From: Nitratireductor arenosus
GTDB taxonomy: Bacteria > Pseudomonadota > Alphaproteobacteria > Rhizobiales > Rhizobiaceae
Length of the DNA stretch: 64,000 nucleotides
NCBI RefSeq assembly: GCF_009742725.1
Contig: NZ_WPHG01000001.1
Coordinates: forward strand, 1,377,692 to 1,441,691
Reading direction: 5' to 3'
In this document: piece after piece, positions 19,843 through 26,846 of the stretch
Layout of the letters: each line of letters opens with the position of its first letter
Position numbering within the stretch: the first letter of the stretch is position 1
Notes under the pieces: generated by a model
Database searches by the model: none
Told to the model about the DNA's origin: nothing
Seen by the model: the letters and a program-made list of their open reading frames with translations, nothing else
Program-made: the position numbers and the translations under genes

Positions 19843-20862
19843 TCAATGGTTCGCATGTAGCGGAAAGGTCAGCGTGTAGGAAATGATGCCTTCCACATCG
19901 CCGTAGCGCGCCGTTCCGTCGAGCGCGGACGGGGCAATGCGATTGAGGACGGCGCTGCCGAAGGCATCCTGTTCCTCTTCGTTGTCGGATTGGATGTCTT
20001 GCAAATTCCGAAGCTCTCGCCAGTCGATCGATGCCGTTTCGACACCGGCCTTGTCGGTGACCGTGCATTCGAGCTGGATACGCGGCGTACCGCCATTCAG
20101 CCGGGACGCCGCCAGAGCGTTGACGATCAACTCGTGCAGGGCCAGGCCGACATGAACCGTCTCGTTCGGCGACAGATTCGGATTGTCGCCGCTGAGATGC
20201 ATTGCCTTGGCGACGTCGCGAAAATACTTGGCGCCCTGCTGATGGGCCAGATCGCGGAACTTGGCGCCACGCCAGCTCGAATCGGTGATCAGGTCCTGCG
20301 ATTTCGACAGCGAGTGCAGCCGGCCGTAGAAATTGGGCAGGAAACTGGCGAGCGACCCGGACGAGCGCGCCGTCTGCGAGGCGATGCTCTGGATGATCGC
20401 CATCAGGTTCTTCGATCGGTGGCTGACCTCGCGCAACAGGCTTTTCAGCACTTTTTCGCGCCGGCGTTCCTCAGTCAGCTCCGTCACGGTTGTCAGGATC
20501 GCGATATCCGCGCCGTCAGGATAGGATTCGATGAAAAACTCGAAAAAGCGCCCGTCCGCCCTTTCGGCGTGGACGCGCTCTGCATTGCCGCTGTTGCGTA
20601 CCCTGGCTTTGGCCTCGTCGAGACGCCCGGCGAACTCGGCGCCGTAAATGTCGACGTCCCGCGGTTCTGACCGGTCGGGCAAAGCCCAGCTATCGGGAAG
20701 ATTGGTAATGAAGACATACCGACCGCGCGCATCCTGCAGGGTCAGGCAGACGCCCGAACGCAGAAGCGCGGTGACCAGATGTCCCTGGAATTTCTGGCCA
20801 TCCTGATCCGGCCGTTCCCAGTTCCGGCCCGTTTCGTCGGTCTCTTTTCTATTCAACGCCAT
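19843..20862 (-). CDS. Soluble PAS-HWE histidine kinase
   Basis: A 339-residue cytoplasmic sensor kinase without membrane segments. An N-terminal PAS-like domain (about residues 30-135) contains LQDARGRYVFITNLPD. The kinase core has REVSHRSKNLMAII as phosphoacceptor, HELIVNAL as N box and DWRELRN with the W-x-E that names the HWE family. The closing G box region is weak (FGSAVLNRI). Location beside csbD, the DUF1328 gene and phyR suggests input to the PhyR pathway; this is inference. No clear EcfG promoter was found in its 5' flank. Confidence 0.88.
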   Translation of the reverse strand: MALNRKETDETGRNWERPDQDGQKFQGHLVTALLRSGVCLTLQDARGRYVFITNLPDSWALPDRSEPRDVDIYGAEFAGRLDEAKARVRNSGNAERVHAERADGRFFEFFIESYPDGADIAILTTVTELTEERRREKVLKSLLREVSHRSKNLMAIIQSIASQTARSSGSLASFLPNFYGRLHSLSKSQDLITDSSWRGAKFRDLAHQQGAKYFRDVAKAMHLSGDNPNLSPNETVHVGLALHELIVNALAASRLNGGTPRIQLECTVTDKAGVETASIDWRELRNLQDIQSDNEEEQDAFGSAVLNRIAPSALDGTARYGDVEGIISYTLTFPLHANH

Positions 20863-20917
20863 TCCCCGCAGACGGTCCGGCCACCCATGTCGCGGCCGGA
20901 CCGGTTTCGGATCGGTC

Positions 20918-21082
20918 TCATGTCCGCCTAATGAAGCTCGCTACCAATGAAATAACCAGCAAGATCAGGAACAGATAGAACAAAATCTGCGCGATTCCCG
21001 TTGCGGCACCAGCGATGCCCCCGAAACCGAGGACGCCGGCGATGATAGCGATCACGAGAAAGACCAGGGCATAATAAAGCAT
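20918..21082 (-). CDS. DUF1328 small membrane protein
   Basis: A 54-residue protein, [20 protein letters not shown] onward, made of two hydrophobic helices and ending SFIRRT. Sequence and length match the DUF1328 family of small inner-membrane proteins, common next to stress genes in alphaproteobacteria. An ordinary start ATG at 21082 has AGGAGAACG just upstream. A perfect EcfG promoter match lies 32 bases before the start codon. Confidence 0.92.
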   Translation of the reverse strand: MLYYALVFLVIAIIAGVLGFGGIAGAATGIAQILFYLFLILLVISLVASFIRRT

Positions 21083-21113
21083 AGACGTTCTCCTTCGAAT
21101 TGGCCGGAGAAGA

Positions 21114-21138
21114 AACGGCTCTGGTCGCGTTATGTTCC
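21114..21138 (-). promoter_or_regulatory. EcfG promoter of the DUF1328 gene
   Basis: On the minus strand GGAAC (21138-21134), 16 bases, then CGTT (21117-21114). This is a perfect consensus match directly upstream of the 54-residue gene. Confidence 0.8.
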
Positions 21139-21184
21139 GCTGAACGCGTTGAAATTATTGTCAACCTGGCTCACGAAGTCGCTA

Positions 21185-21979
21185 TCACGCGGCGGCTTCG
21201 GCATTTTCGTTGAAAAACAGCGCCTGGCTGATCAGTGCCTTGAGCATCTGCGGATTGAAGGGCTTTGTCATCAAAAAGGCCGGTTCCGGTCGCTCGCCGG
21301 TCAAAAGGCGCTCGGGAAAGGCGGTGATGAAAATCACCGGCACGCTCGCCGTCTTCAGGATGTCGTTGACGGCGTCGATGCCGGAGCTGCCATCGGCGAG
21401 CTGGATGTCGGCAAGCACCATTTTGGGATTGCTGCTGCGGTAGAGCGTAACCGCCTCGCCATGGGTGCGCGCGATGCCCGTCACCGTGTGACCGAGCTCT
21501 TCGACGATCTGCTCGATATCCATCGCGATCAGCGGTTCGTCCTCGATGATCATGATCTCAGTCGCCATCTGGCGCGAGATCTCGGTGGCGGCGGCTTCGA
21601 GCAGGACGCCAATCTCGGCTTCGTCGAGATCGAGTATCTCGGCCGTCTCGGAGGTTTTGAACCCCTCGACCGCCACCAGGAGATATGCTTGGCGCGCCAC
21701 CGGCGGAATCGTGGCCAGGTTGGACGCGGCGCGCTGCTCCCAGGCGAACGGCGACTGCGGCGGTGCTATCTCCACCGTGGTGGAACCGAAAACGGTTGAA
21801 AAGAGTTTATAAAGGGCAACCCGGTCGCTTGAGGTGTCGGGGAAGGCGGACACATCCGCGATCAAGGCTTCGAGCACGGCAGCGACATAGGCATCGCCCG
21901 AGGTCTGCGAGCCCGTTACCGCGCGCGCGTAACGCCGCAGCAGTGGCAGGTGGGGGGCGATGCGGGTTGAAAGCGACAT
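21185..21979 (-). CDS. phyR: General stress response regulator PhyR
   Basis: PhyR joins an N-terminal sigma-factor-like domain to a C-terminal receiver; phosphorylated PhyR sequesters the anti-sigma factor NepR and frees EcfG. The 264-residue protein shows both: an ECF-like part (residues 1-130) and a receiver with acidic IIEDEP, the phosphoacceptor Asp in MVLADIQLADG and the Lys in FLMTKPF. It is divergent from nepR-ecfG, the conserved arrangement, and an EcfG promoter match lies 53 bases upstream, consistent with positive autoregulation. Confidence 0.97.
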   Translation of the reverse strand: MSLSTRIAPHLPLLRRYARAVTGSQTSGDAYVAAVLEALIADVSAFPDTSSDRVALYKLFSTVFGSTTVEIAPPQSPFAWEQRAASNLATIPPVARQAYLLVAVEGFKTSETAEILDLDEAEIGVLLEAAATEISRQMATEIMIIEDEPLIAMDIEQIVEELGHTVTGIARTHGEAVTLYRSSNPKMVLADIQLADGSSGIDAVNDILKTASVPVIFITAFPERLLTGERPEPAFLMTKPFNPQMLKALISQALFFNENAEAAA

Positions 21980-22031
21980 CGTGACGGGTCTCCCTTGTCA
22001 TGACATTGGTTGGGCGTTCAAAGTGCTGGTC

Positions 22032-22056
22032 AACGCATGATGAACAAAAAAGTTCC
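22032..22056 (-). promoter_or_regulatory. EcfG promoter of phyR
   Basis: On the minus strand GGAAC (22056-22052), 16 bases, CGTT (22035-22032): perfect consensus, 52 bases before the phyR start. Confidence 0.82.
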
Positions 22057-22063
22057 CGGTAAT

Positions 22064-22088
22064 GGAACTTTTTGTCGGCTTTTGCATT
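22064..22088 (+). promoter_or_regulatory. Probable EcfG promoter of nepR-ecfG
   Basis: GGAAC at 22064-22068, 16 bases, CATT at 22085-22088: one mismatch in the -10 box. It stands back to back with the phyR promoter, the two -35 boxes being seven bases apart. Confidence 0.6.
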
Positions 22089-22122
22089 TTAGATCGAACC
22101 AGGGCTTGGGAAACCGTCGAAA

Positions 22123-22338
22123 ATGAAGGAAAGAAAAAAGATGCCGGCAATCGATCCAGTGCAAGCCGATTTTGCCGGATCGTCTGAAACGGGCGGTCGC
22201 ATATCGTTGAAATTGCGTGAACTTTACGACTCCATCAAGGAGGAGACGGTCCCCGATCGGTTCCTCGACCTACTTGAGAAACTGGACGAGGCCGAAAAAT
22301 CGGCTTCCACCCCGATGGGAAGAAAGGACCGCAGATGA
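22123..22338 (+). CDS. nepR: Anti-sigma factor NepR
   Basis: NepR binds and inhibits the EcfG sigma factor until phosphorylated PhyR takes it away. The 71-residue protein contains the family core LKLRELYDSIKEETVPDRFLDLLEKLD, the two helices that clamp the sigma factor, in residues 29-55. The ATG at 22123 precedes a second in-frame ATG at 22141, so the first six residues are uncertain. Its stop overlaps the ecfG start by four bases, implying translational coupling. Confidence 0.95.
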   Translation: MKERKKMPAIDPVQADFAGSSETGGRISLKLRELYDSIKEETVPDRFLDLLEKLDEAEKSASTPMGRKDRR

Positions 22339-22898
22339 GTTCTTCTTCCAGCGAGGAGCCGGCTTTTAAACGCGAACTGCTGGCCTCACTGCCCAATTTG
22401 CGGGCTTTCGCCGTTTCGCTCATCGGTCGGCATGACCGGGCTGACGATCTCGTGCAGGACACGATAATGAAAGCCTGGGCGAAACAGGACAGCTTCGAGC
22501 CCGGCACGAATTTGAAGGCTTGGCTGTTCACCATCCTGCGCAACGAATTCTACAGCCAGATGCGCAAACGCGGTCGCGAGGTGCAGGACACCGACGGCGT
22601 CTTCACCGAAAGGCTGTCGACCCATCCGGCCCAATACGGCTCGCTCGACCTCGCCGATTTCCGCAAGGCGCTGGCGGAATTGCCCGACGATCAGCGCGAA
22701 GCGATCATCCTGGTCGGCGCGTCCGGCTTCGCCTATGAGGAAGCAGCCGCGATCTGCGGCTGTGCTGTCGGCACCATCAAGAGCCGTGTCAGCCGGGCTC
22801 GCCAGCGCCTGCAGGAGCTTCTGGCGGTATCCGGCGAGGCCGACTACGGGCCCGATCGCGATTCGGCATCGATCGTCTCGCGCGCATTCGCCGGCTAA
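22335..22898 (+). CDS. ecfG: ECF sigma factor EcfG (general stress)
   Basis: A 187-residue ECF15-type sigma factor that directs RNA polymerase to GGAAC-N16-CGTT promoters. Region 2 contains LIGRHDRADDLVQDTIMKAW and region 4 contains LAELPDDQREAIILVGASG with the helix-turn-helix EEAAAICGCAVGTIKSRVSRA. The gene is co-translated with nepR and convergent with a receiver-domain gene whose stop codon overlaps its own by two bases. Confidence 0.96.
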   Translation: MSSSSSEEPAFKRELLASLPNLRAFAVSLIGRHDRADDLVQDTIMKAWAKQDSFEPGTNLKAWLFTILRNEFYSQMRKRGREVQDTDGVFTERLSTHPAQYGSLDLADFRKALAELPDDQREAIILVGASGFAYEEAAAICGCAVGTIKSRVSRARQRLQELLAVSGEADYGPDRDSASIVSRAFAG

Positions 22899-23305
22899 CA
22901 GGGGGTGGGGCGCCTGGCAGGCAGCATGGCGGTGACGGACCGGGTGATCTGTGCTGAGGGAAAGGGTTTCAGCACGACCGGCCATTCTGCAAAGCCGTCA
23001 ACGCCGTCGCGGTCTTCATCAGAGGTGGAGGTAAACACCACCGCGCCGCCGGCTGCGCGCGCGGCAGCCACTAGCCTCTCGGTCATTGCCCGGTCGTCCT
23101 GGACCTCGATCACGACGATGTCGAAACGTCGCGCAAGCAGCATATCGTGGCCGGTCTCCGGCGTCGCCGTCTCCACGGCGCAGCCGAGTTCCTCGGCCAG
23201 GATTTGCGCCGTATCGAAGGCTATCAGATATTCCGAATCGATCACCAGAATGTTGGTCTTTTGGTCGGGCAAGGCATATGTCCAGTTTGTTTTCGGCCTC
23301 ACCAC
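22895..23305 (-). CDS. Stand-alone receiver-like protein with Glu at the phosphorylation site
   Basis: A 136-residue protein consisting of one receiver domain after a short lead. NILVIDSEYLIAFDTAQIL resembles the PhyR receiver, and VVLKPFPSAQI retains the conserved Lys. At the phosphoacceptor position the sequence is DIVVIEVQ, Glu instead of Asp, and the acidic pocket is reduced (VIDSE). It may be a constitutively active or pseudo-receiver. Stop codons of this gene and ecfG overlap tail to tail, which keeps it in the stress locus; its target is unknown. Confidence 0.82.
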   Translation of the reverse strand: MVRPKTNWTYALPDQKTNILVIDSEYLIAFDTAQILAEELGCAVETATPETGHDMLLARRFDIVVIEVQDDRAMTERLVAAARAAGGAVVFTSTSDEDRDGVDGFAEWPVVLKPFPSAQITRSVTAMLPARRPTPC

Positions 23306-23425
23306 GAACGACGGTCAGCCGGTTTTTGACCGTTTCAACTGCCTCCCGCGGCGCGCGATGTCATTTAAAAAAGACACGGTTGCGGGCGATATCGGTAAGG
23401 GTGCGTGCGCAGTCAGCGGGGTTCC

Positions 23426-24184
23426 ATGGCAAAAAACGGCAAGCTGAGTGCCCCGCGGACGAAGTGTTCGGCCTGTCCGCTGCGCAAACGCGAGCATTTT
23501 CGCGACTTCGCGGTGGATGAACTTGACTTTGTGTCTTCCTTCAAGACGGGAGAACTGACGGCCGATGCCGGGGCGACCATCCTGGTCGAAGGAACGCATA
23601 GCGCTCATCTGTTCACCGTTCTCGACGGTTGGGCCTTCCGCTACAAGATCCTCGATGACGGGCGTCGCCAGATCCTGAATTTCATCCTGCCGGGCGATCT
23701 CGCCGGACTTCAGGGCTCGCTGATGGGGGAAATGCAGCATTCCGTCGAGGCGCTGACACCGCTGACCCTGTGCGTATTCGAGCGCGGGCGGCTCGGATCG
23801 CTGTTTTCCGGCTATCCCGACCTCGGGTTCGACCTGACATGGATCGCGGCGCGCGAGGAACGCATCCTGGACGAGCATTTGCTCAGCCTCGGCCGACGCT
23901 CCGCTCTGGAGCGCGCGGCCTACCTGCTCGCCTTCCTCAATCGGCGCGCGCGCTCTGCCGGCCTGTTCGACAACGGGCGCAAGAAGATGCTGCCGGTCTC
24001 GCAGCAACATTTCGCCGATACGCTTGGCCTGTCGATCGTGCATACCAACAAAACCTTGCGCAAGATCGCGGCGCGCGGGCTTGTGCGCTGGCTCGACCGC
24101 GGCTGCGAGGTTCTGGACGAAGACGGACTGTGCAAGATCGCGGGCTGGACGGATTCCACCTCAGGCAAGCGCCCGTTCATCTGA
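23426..24184 (+). CDS. Crp/Fnr-family transcription regulator
   Basis: A 252-residue regulator from the ATG at 23426. Residues 25-150 form a cyclic-nucleotide-binding-type domain (FKTGELTADAGATILVEG, ILPGDLAGLQGSL), and the C-terminal HTH_Crp domain carries FADTLGLSIVHTNKTLRKI. A CxxC near the N-terminus (KCSACPLR) is present, but the four-cysteine iron-sulfur set of FNR is not evident. Such proteins are common beside stress genes in rhizobia; the signal is unknown. A hairpin without a T run follows the stop codon. Confidence 0.9.
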   Translation: MAKNGKLSAPRTKCSACPLRKREHFRDFAVDELDFVSSFKTGELTADAGATILVEGTHSAHLFTVLDGWAFRYKILDDGRRQILNFILPGDLAGLQGSLMGEMQHSVEALTPLTLCVFERGRLGSLFSGYPDLGFDLTWIAAREERILDEHLLSLGRRSALERAAYLLAFLNRRARSAGLFDNGRKKMLPVSQQHFADTLGLSIVHTNKTLRKIAARGLVRWLDRGCEVLDEDGLCKIAGWTDSTSGKRPFI

Positions 24185-24217
24185 CCACGAAACGGCCTAC
24201 TGGGCGCTGGCAAACGA

Positions 24218-24255
24218 ACGGCCCGACGGCGACCGGAAGGTCATCGTCGGGCCGT
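24218..24255. repeat. Inverted repeat after the Crp/Fnr gene
   Basis: Arms ACGGCCCGAC and GTCGGGCCGT match perfectly over 10 bases with an 18-base loop. No T run follows, so it is a hairpin of uncertain role rather than a clear terminator. Confidence 0.6.
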
Positions 24256-24295
24256 CGACAATCGTCGTCGGGGGGCTGATAGCCGCGCCGACGGT

Positions 24296-24544
24296 TCAAA
24301 GCGTCGCCGCGCCTCCGTCCTCGCGCGAAACGGTCTCCACGCCGAGCCGCTGCAACGCCAACTCGATTTCGTGCAGGTCGTCGTTCAGGCCGTCATCGGG
24401 GATCATGTCGGCCTCGGACGCGGCGCGCTGCCTGTCGCGTGCCTCGCGGCGCAGCGTCTCCAAGCGTGAGACGCGCTCGTCCCGGCTCAGCTTCTCGTCG
24501 GCCATGATCTCGCGTAGTTCGGTATGCATCGATGTCTCGGTCAT
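24296..24544 (-). CDS. Small charged helical protein
   Basis: An 82-residue, highly charged protein rich in Glu, Arg and Asp, probably mostly helical (ADEKLSRDERVSRLETLRRE). I do not recognise a family with confidence. The coding call rests on the coherent amphipathic composition, the ATG at 24544 and its place on the same strand just downstream of dps. No EcfG promoter is visible in front of it. Confidence 0.65.
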   Translation of the reverse strand: MTETSMHTELREIMADEKLSRDERVSRLETLRREARDRQRAASEADMIPDDGLNDDLHEIELALQRLGVETVSREDGGAATL

Positions 24545-24633
24545 GATGTGCCTTCCCTAGAGTGTTCGGCCGGCGTCCTCCAAACTGGTTGCGTGGGCAA
24601 GGATAAGCCGGCAAGCACCGCCGACGCGCCGGC

Positions 24634-25146
24634 TCAGTCTGCGACCGTCGCCCGCAGCATCCAGATCGCCTTTTCGTGGAAAGTGAGGCGCTGTGTCAGC
24701 ATGTCCTCCGTCACCACGTCGTCGGCGTCGCCGGCCTTGGTCGCCGCTTTGCGCAATTCGCGCGTCGCCGCCTCATGGTCCCTGATCAGGTCCTTCATCA
24801 TGCCGATCGCCGACGTATGGTCGACATCGTCGGAATCGGGCGCAAAGCTCGCGGCCTTGCCGAGCCCGGCCGGCGCGAGATGGCCGAGCGCTCGGATGCG
24901 CTCCGCAATCACGTCGGCCGCCGAAAACAGCGCGTTGTAGTGATCCTCCGTCAGCTCATGCAGCGGCTTGAACAGAGGCCCAACGACGTTCCAATGATAG
25001 AGGTGACTTTTGACCGTGAGCTTGTATGTCGATGCGAGGATCGATGTAAGGGCTTTGGCCATCTCGGCGCGATAGGCGTCTTTCAGGCCGGTATTGATCT
25101 TTTCCTCATGGGCTTCCGGTTTCAGCACCGTGGCGACTTGGGCCAT
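24634..25146 (-). CDS. dps: Dps-type DNA-binding ferritin-like protein
   Basis: Dps stores iron, uses peroxide to oxidise it and protects DNA under starvation. From the ATG at 25146 there are 170 residues. The ferroxidase region is recognisable in SHLYHWNVVGPLFKPLHEL and the following EDHYNALFSAADVIAERI; the C-terminal helix ends LTFHEKAIWMLRA. The N-terminus has lysines (LKPEAHEEKINTGLKDA) that may contact DNA. It lies in the stress gene neighbourhood, but I found no GGAAC-type box in its 5' flank. Confidence 0.93.
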   Translation of the reverse strand: MAQVATVLKPEAHEEKINTGLKDAYRAEMAKALTSILASTYKLTVKSHLYHWNVVGPLFKPLHELTEDHYNALFSAADVIAERIRALGHLAPAGLGKAASFAPDSDDVDHTSAIGMMKDLIRDHEAATRELRKAATKAGDADDVVTEDMLTQRLTFHEKAIWMLRATVAD

Positions 25147-25266
25147 GTCCGTCTCCTTTGTTGAATGACGCAAATCGCGCGAGTGCGGTTTGCGAAAGGG
25201 GTTTAAAGGTCCGGTCGTCAAGCGCCGGCGGCGTATCGCCCGGCGCCCGACGCGACCGTCAGCTTG

Positions 25267-25611
25267 TCACGAGCGCCTGGCGGCGAGTGCGAGCAGGAAC
25301 CCTGCGCCGACCGCGAGGCCGAGCGCGCGCAACGGACTGCGCTTCACGCTCGCTGTGAGCTTGCGTTCGAGAAGGTCGATGTCGGTGCGCAGCATGTTGA
25401 CGGCTTCCTTAGGCAGCGCGGCGATCGCCTCGCCGGTCTGGACCGCACGGCTTTTTGCCGCATCGGCCTTGCGCGTCCCGAGGGCACCGATGGTTCTGGT
25501 GAGTTCGGAAATGTCCGTTTTCAGTTGCGCGATCTGTTCCTCGATCTGTTCGGCCGAGGGCTGCGCGGAGCCGTTGCCGGTTCTGGTGGCGGCTGTTTTC
25601 GATTGTGCCAT
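25267..25611 (-). CDS. DUF883/ElaB-like membrane-anchored stress protein
   Basis: A 114-residue protein with a Ser/Thr-rich start, a helical segment likely to form a coiled coil (EQIEEQIAQLKTDISELTRTI, about residues 21-41), a basic stretch and a C-terminal hydrophobic helix ALGLAVGAGFLLALAARRS. That layout is typical of DUF883/ElaB-type proteins, which tether to the inner membrane and, in enterobacteria, to ribosomes. A perfect EcfG promoter match precedes it. Confidence 0.85.
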   Translation of the reverse strand: MAQSKTAATRTGNGSAQPSAEQIEEQIAQLKTDISELTRTIGALGTRKADAAKSRAVQTGEAIAALPKEAVNMLRTDIDLLERKLTASVKRSPLRALGLAVGAGFLLALAARRS

Positions 25612-25634
25612 GTTGTGCCTCCTTTCGCCTTGCA

Positions 25635-25659
25635 AACGTCCGACCGACACGAATGTTCC
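25635..25659 (-). promoter_or_regulatory. EcfG promoter of the DUF883-like gene
   Basis: On the minus strand GGAAC (25659-25655), 16 bases, CGTT (25638-25635). Perfect consensus, 23 bases before the ATG, so the leader would be very short. Confidence 0.78.
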
Positions 25660-25697
25660 GAATGGACGGAGGCCGGATGGCGGCGTGGGTGGCGTGG

Positions 25698-26387
25698 CTA
25701 GCCGGCGACCGGTTTGCAGACCATGACCAGCGACAACGGCTCGCCGCCATCCGCGTCGAGCGGCTCGGCGATCTCGACCAGGGCGAGCCCGGCCGCGCCG
25801 AGTTCGCCGGTCCAGGACGAAAGCGTGCGAAAATACCAGGGCATCGCATCCCAGGCTTCGTCTCCCAGACCGGTAAAGGTTTCTTTTCGCCAGCCGTCGC
25901 GATAGCCCTCGGCGGGGCGGCTCCGCCAGGGGTGCAGCGTCTGGATGACGATGGCGCCGCCCGGTTCCAGCACATGCGTCAGTGCCGAAAGCAGCGGCGA
26001 GACCGCCTTGCCGAAAAGCGCGAAATTGCATGCGATCAGGTCGAACGGCCCCGGCAGGCGTCCAGGCTCGGCGACGATCGCCTGATAGGAAAGATGAAGA
26101 TAGGCCGAGCCGGCATCGAGGCGCCGCGCGGTCTCGACCAGATCGCCGCTTCCGTCGACGCCGACGACCGTGCAGCCAACGGCTTCGACGAGCGCGCGCG
26201 TGAGCCAGCCCTCGCCACAGCCGAGGTCGAGCATGCGTCGTGGTCGCAGTCGCGCGACAGTCTCCACCATCGCCCGGTCGGTGCCGGCCCGCCTGCTTGC
26301 GATCCGGTTTTCCGCGATCGCCCGCGACCAGTGCCCGGCATTGCGCTCCCAACTGGTCGCGATCTCCGTTTCCCGATCGTCCGTCAT
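25698..26387 (-). CDS. Class I SAM-dependent methyltransferase
   Basis: A 229-residue cytoplasmic enzyme with the SAM-binding motif I MLDLGCGEGWLT near residue 52, motif II acidic strand VVGVDGSGDLV, and post-motif region FDLIACNFALFG. It resembles UbiE/bioC-like small-molecule methyltransferases; the substrate cannot be read. The ATG at 26387 gives a normal N-terminus; the frame is open well beyond it, but that part overlaps a transporter remnant. It runs toward the DUF883-like gene on the same strand. Confidence 0.88.
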   Translation of the reverse strand: MTDDRETEIATSWERNAGHWSRAIAENRIASRRAGTDRAMVETVARLRPRRMLDLGCGEGWLTRALVEAVGCTVVGVDGSGDLVETARRLDAGSAYLHLSYQAIVAEPGRLPGPFDLIACNFALFGKAVSPLLSALTHVLEPGGAIVIQTLHPWRSRPAEGYRDGWRKETFTGLGDEAWDAMPWYFRTLSSWTGELGAAGLALVEIAEPLDADGGEPLSLVMVCKPVAG

Positions 26388-26419
26388 GCGAAAATCCCGA
26401 TGCGTCCTGCACCCGCATA

Positions 26420-26739
26420 GGACGAAAACCCGCGCCGTTCCGCAAGAGGTACACTGGTCTTGCAGCCGATGGCGGCACCATCCAGATCGCCATCGCGGCG
26501 AGAACGGTGCCGAAGACGAGGTTGATCGCGCCGGCACTCGACTGGTGGGGCAAGCGTGGCGGCGTCGCCGATCACAACCGTCACCGGCCAGGTCGCGACA
26601 TGGCAGCCTGTCGGGGCGGGTAAGGGGGTGGCCCGCCCGCCGAAGCGCGCACCGCAGGCGCCACAAAGCATATTGCCCGGGTGGGGCTGTAGGCGAGCGG
26701 GACGAGAAAGGCGACAAGCACCGCCGTCAGTTCGAACAT
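26420..26739 (-). pseudogene. LysE/RhtB-family exporter remnant
   Basis: Pieces of a LysE-type amino acid exporter can be read in three different frames: MFELTAVLVAFLVPLAYSP from the ATG at 26739, then GNMLCGACGARFGGRATP with HVATWPVTVVIG, then the family's C-terminal helix GAINLVFGTVLAAMAIWM. The whole remnant is about 100 codons against a usual length near 205, so the middle is deleted as well as frameshifted. No intact product can be made. Confidence 0.8.
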
Positions 26740-26846
26740 GCCGGCTCCCGCGACGGGCACAGCCGCGCGGTCAGCCGACCCCCGCGCGGCCTCCTGACGC
26801 CCCGGCGTGATCGGGACCGTGTCGGGTCCGGAAACGGCCCCGGATC

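Noticed and set aside
26384..26671. A 95-codon minus-strand gene overlapping the methyltransferase start
   Set aside because: Its first part is a frame of the LysE-family remnant and the rest is unlike any protein; it is debris.
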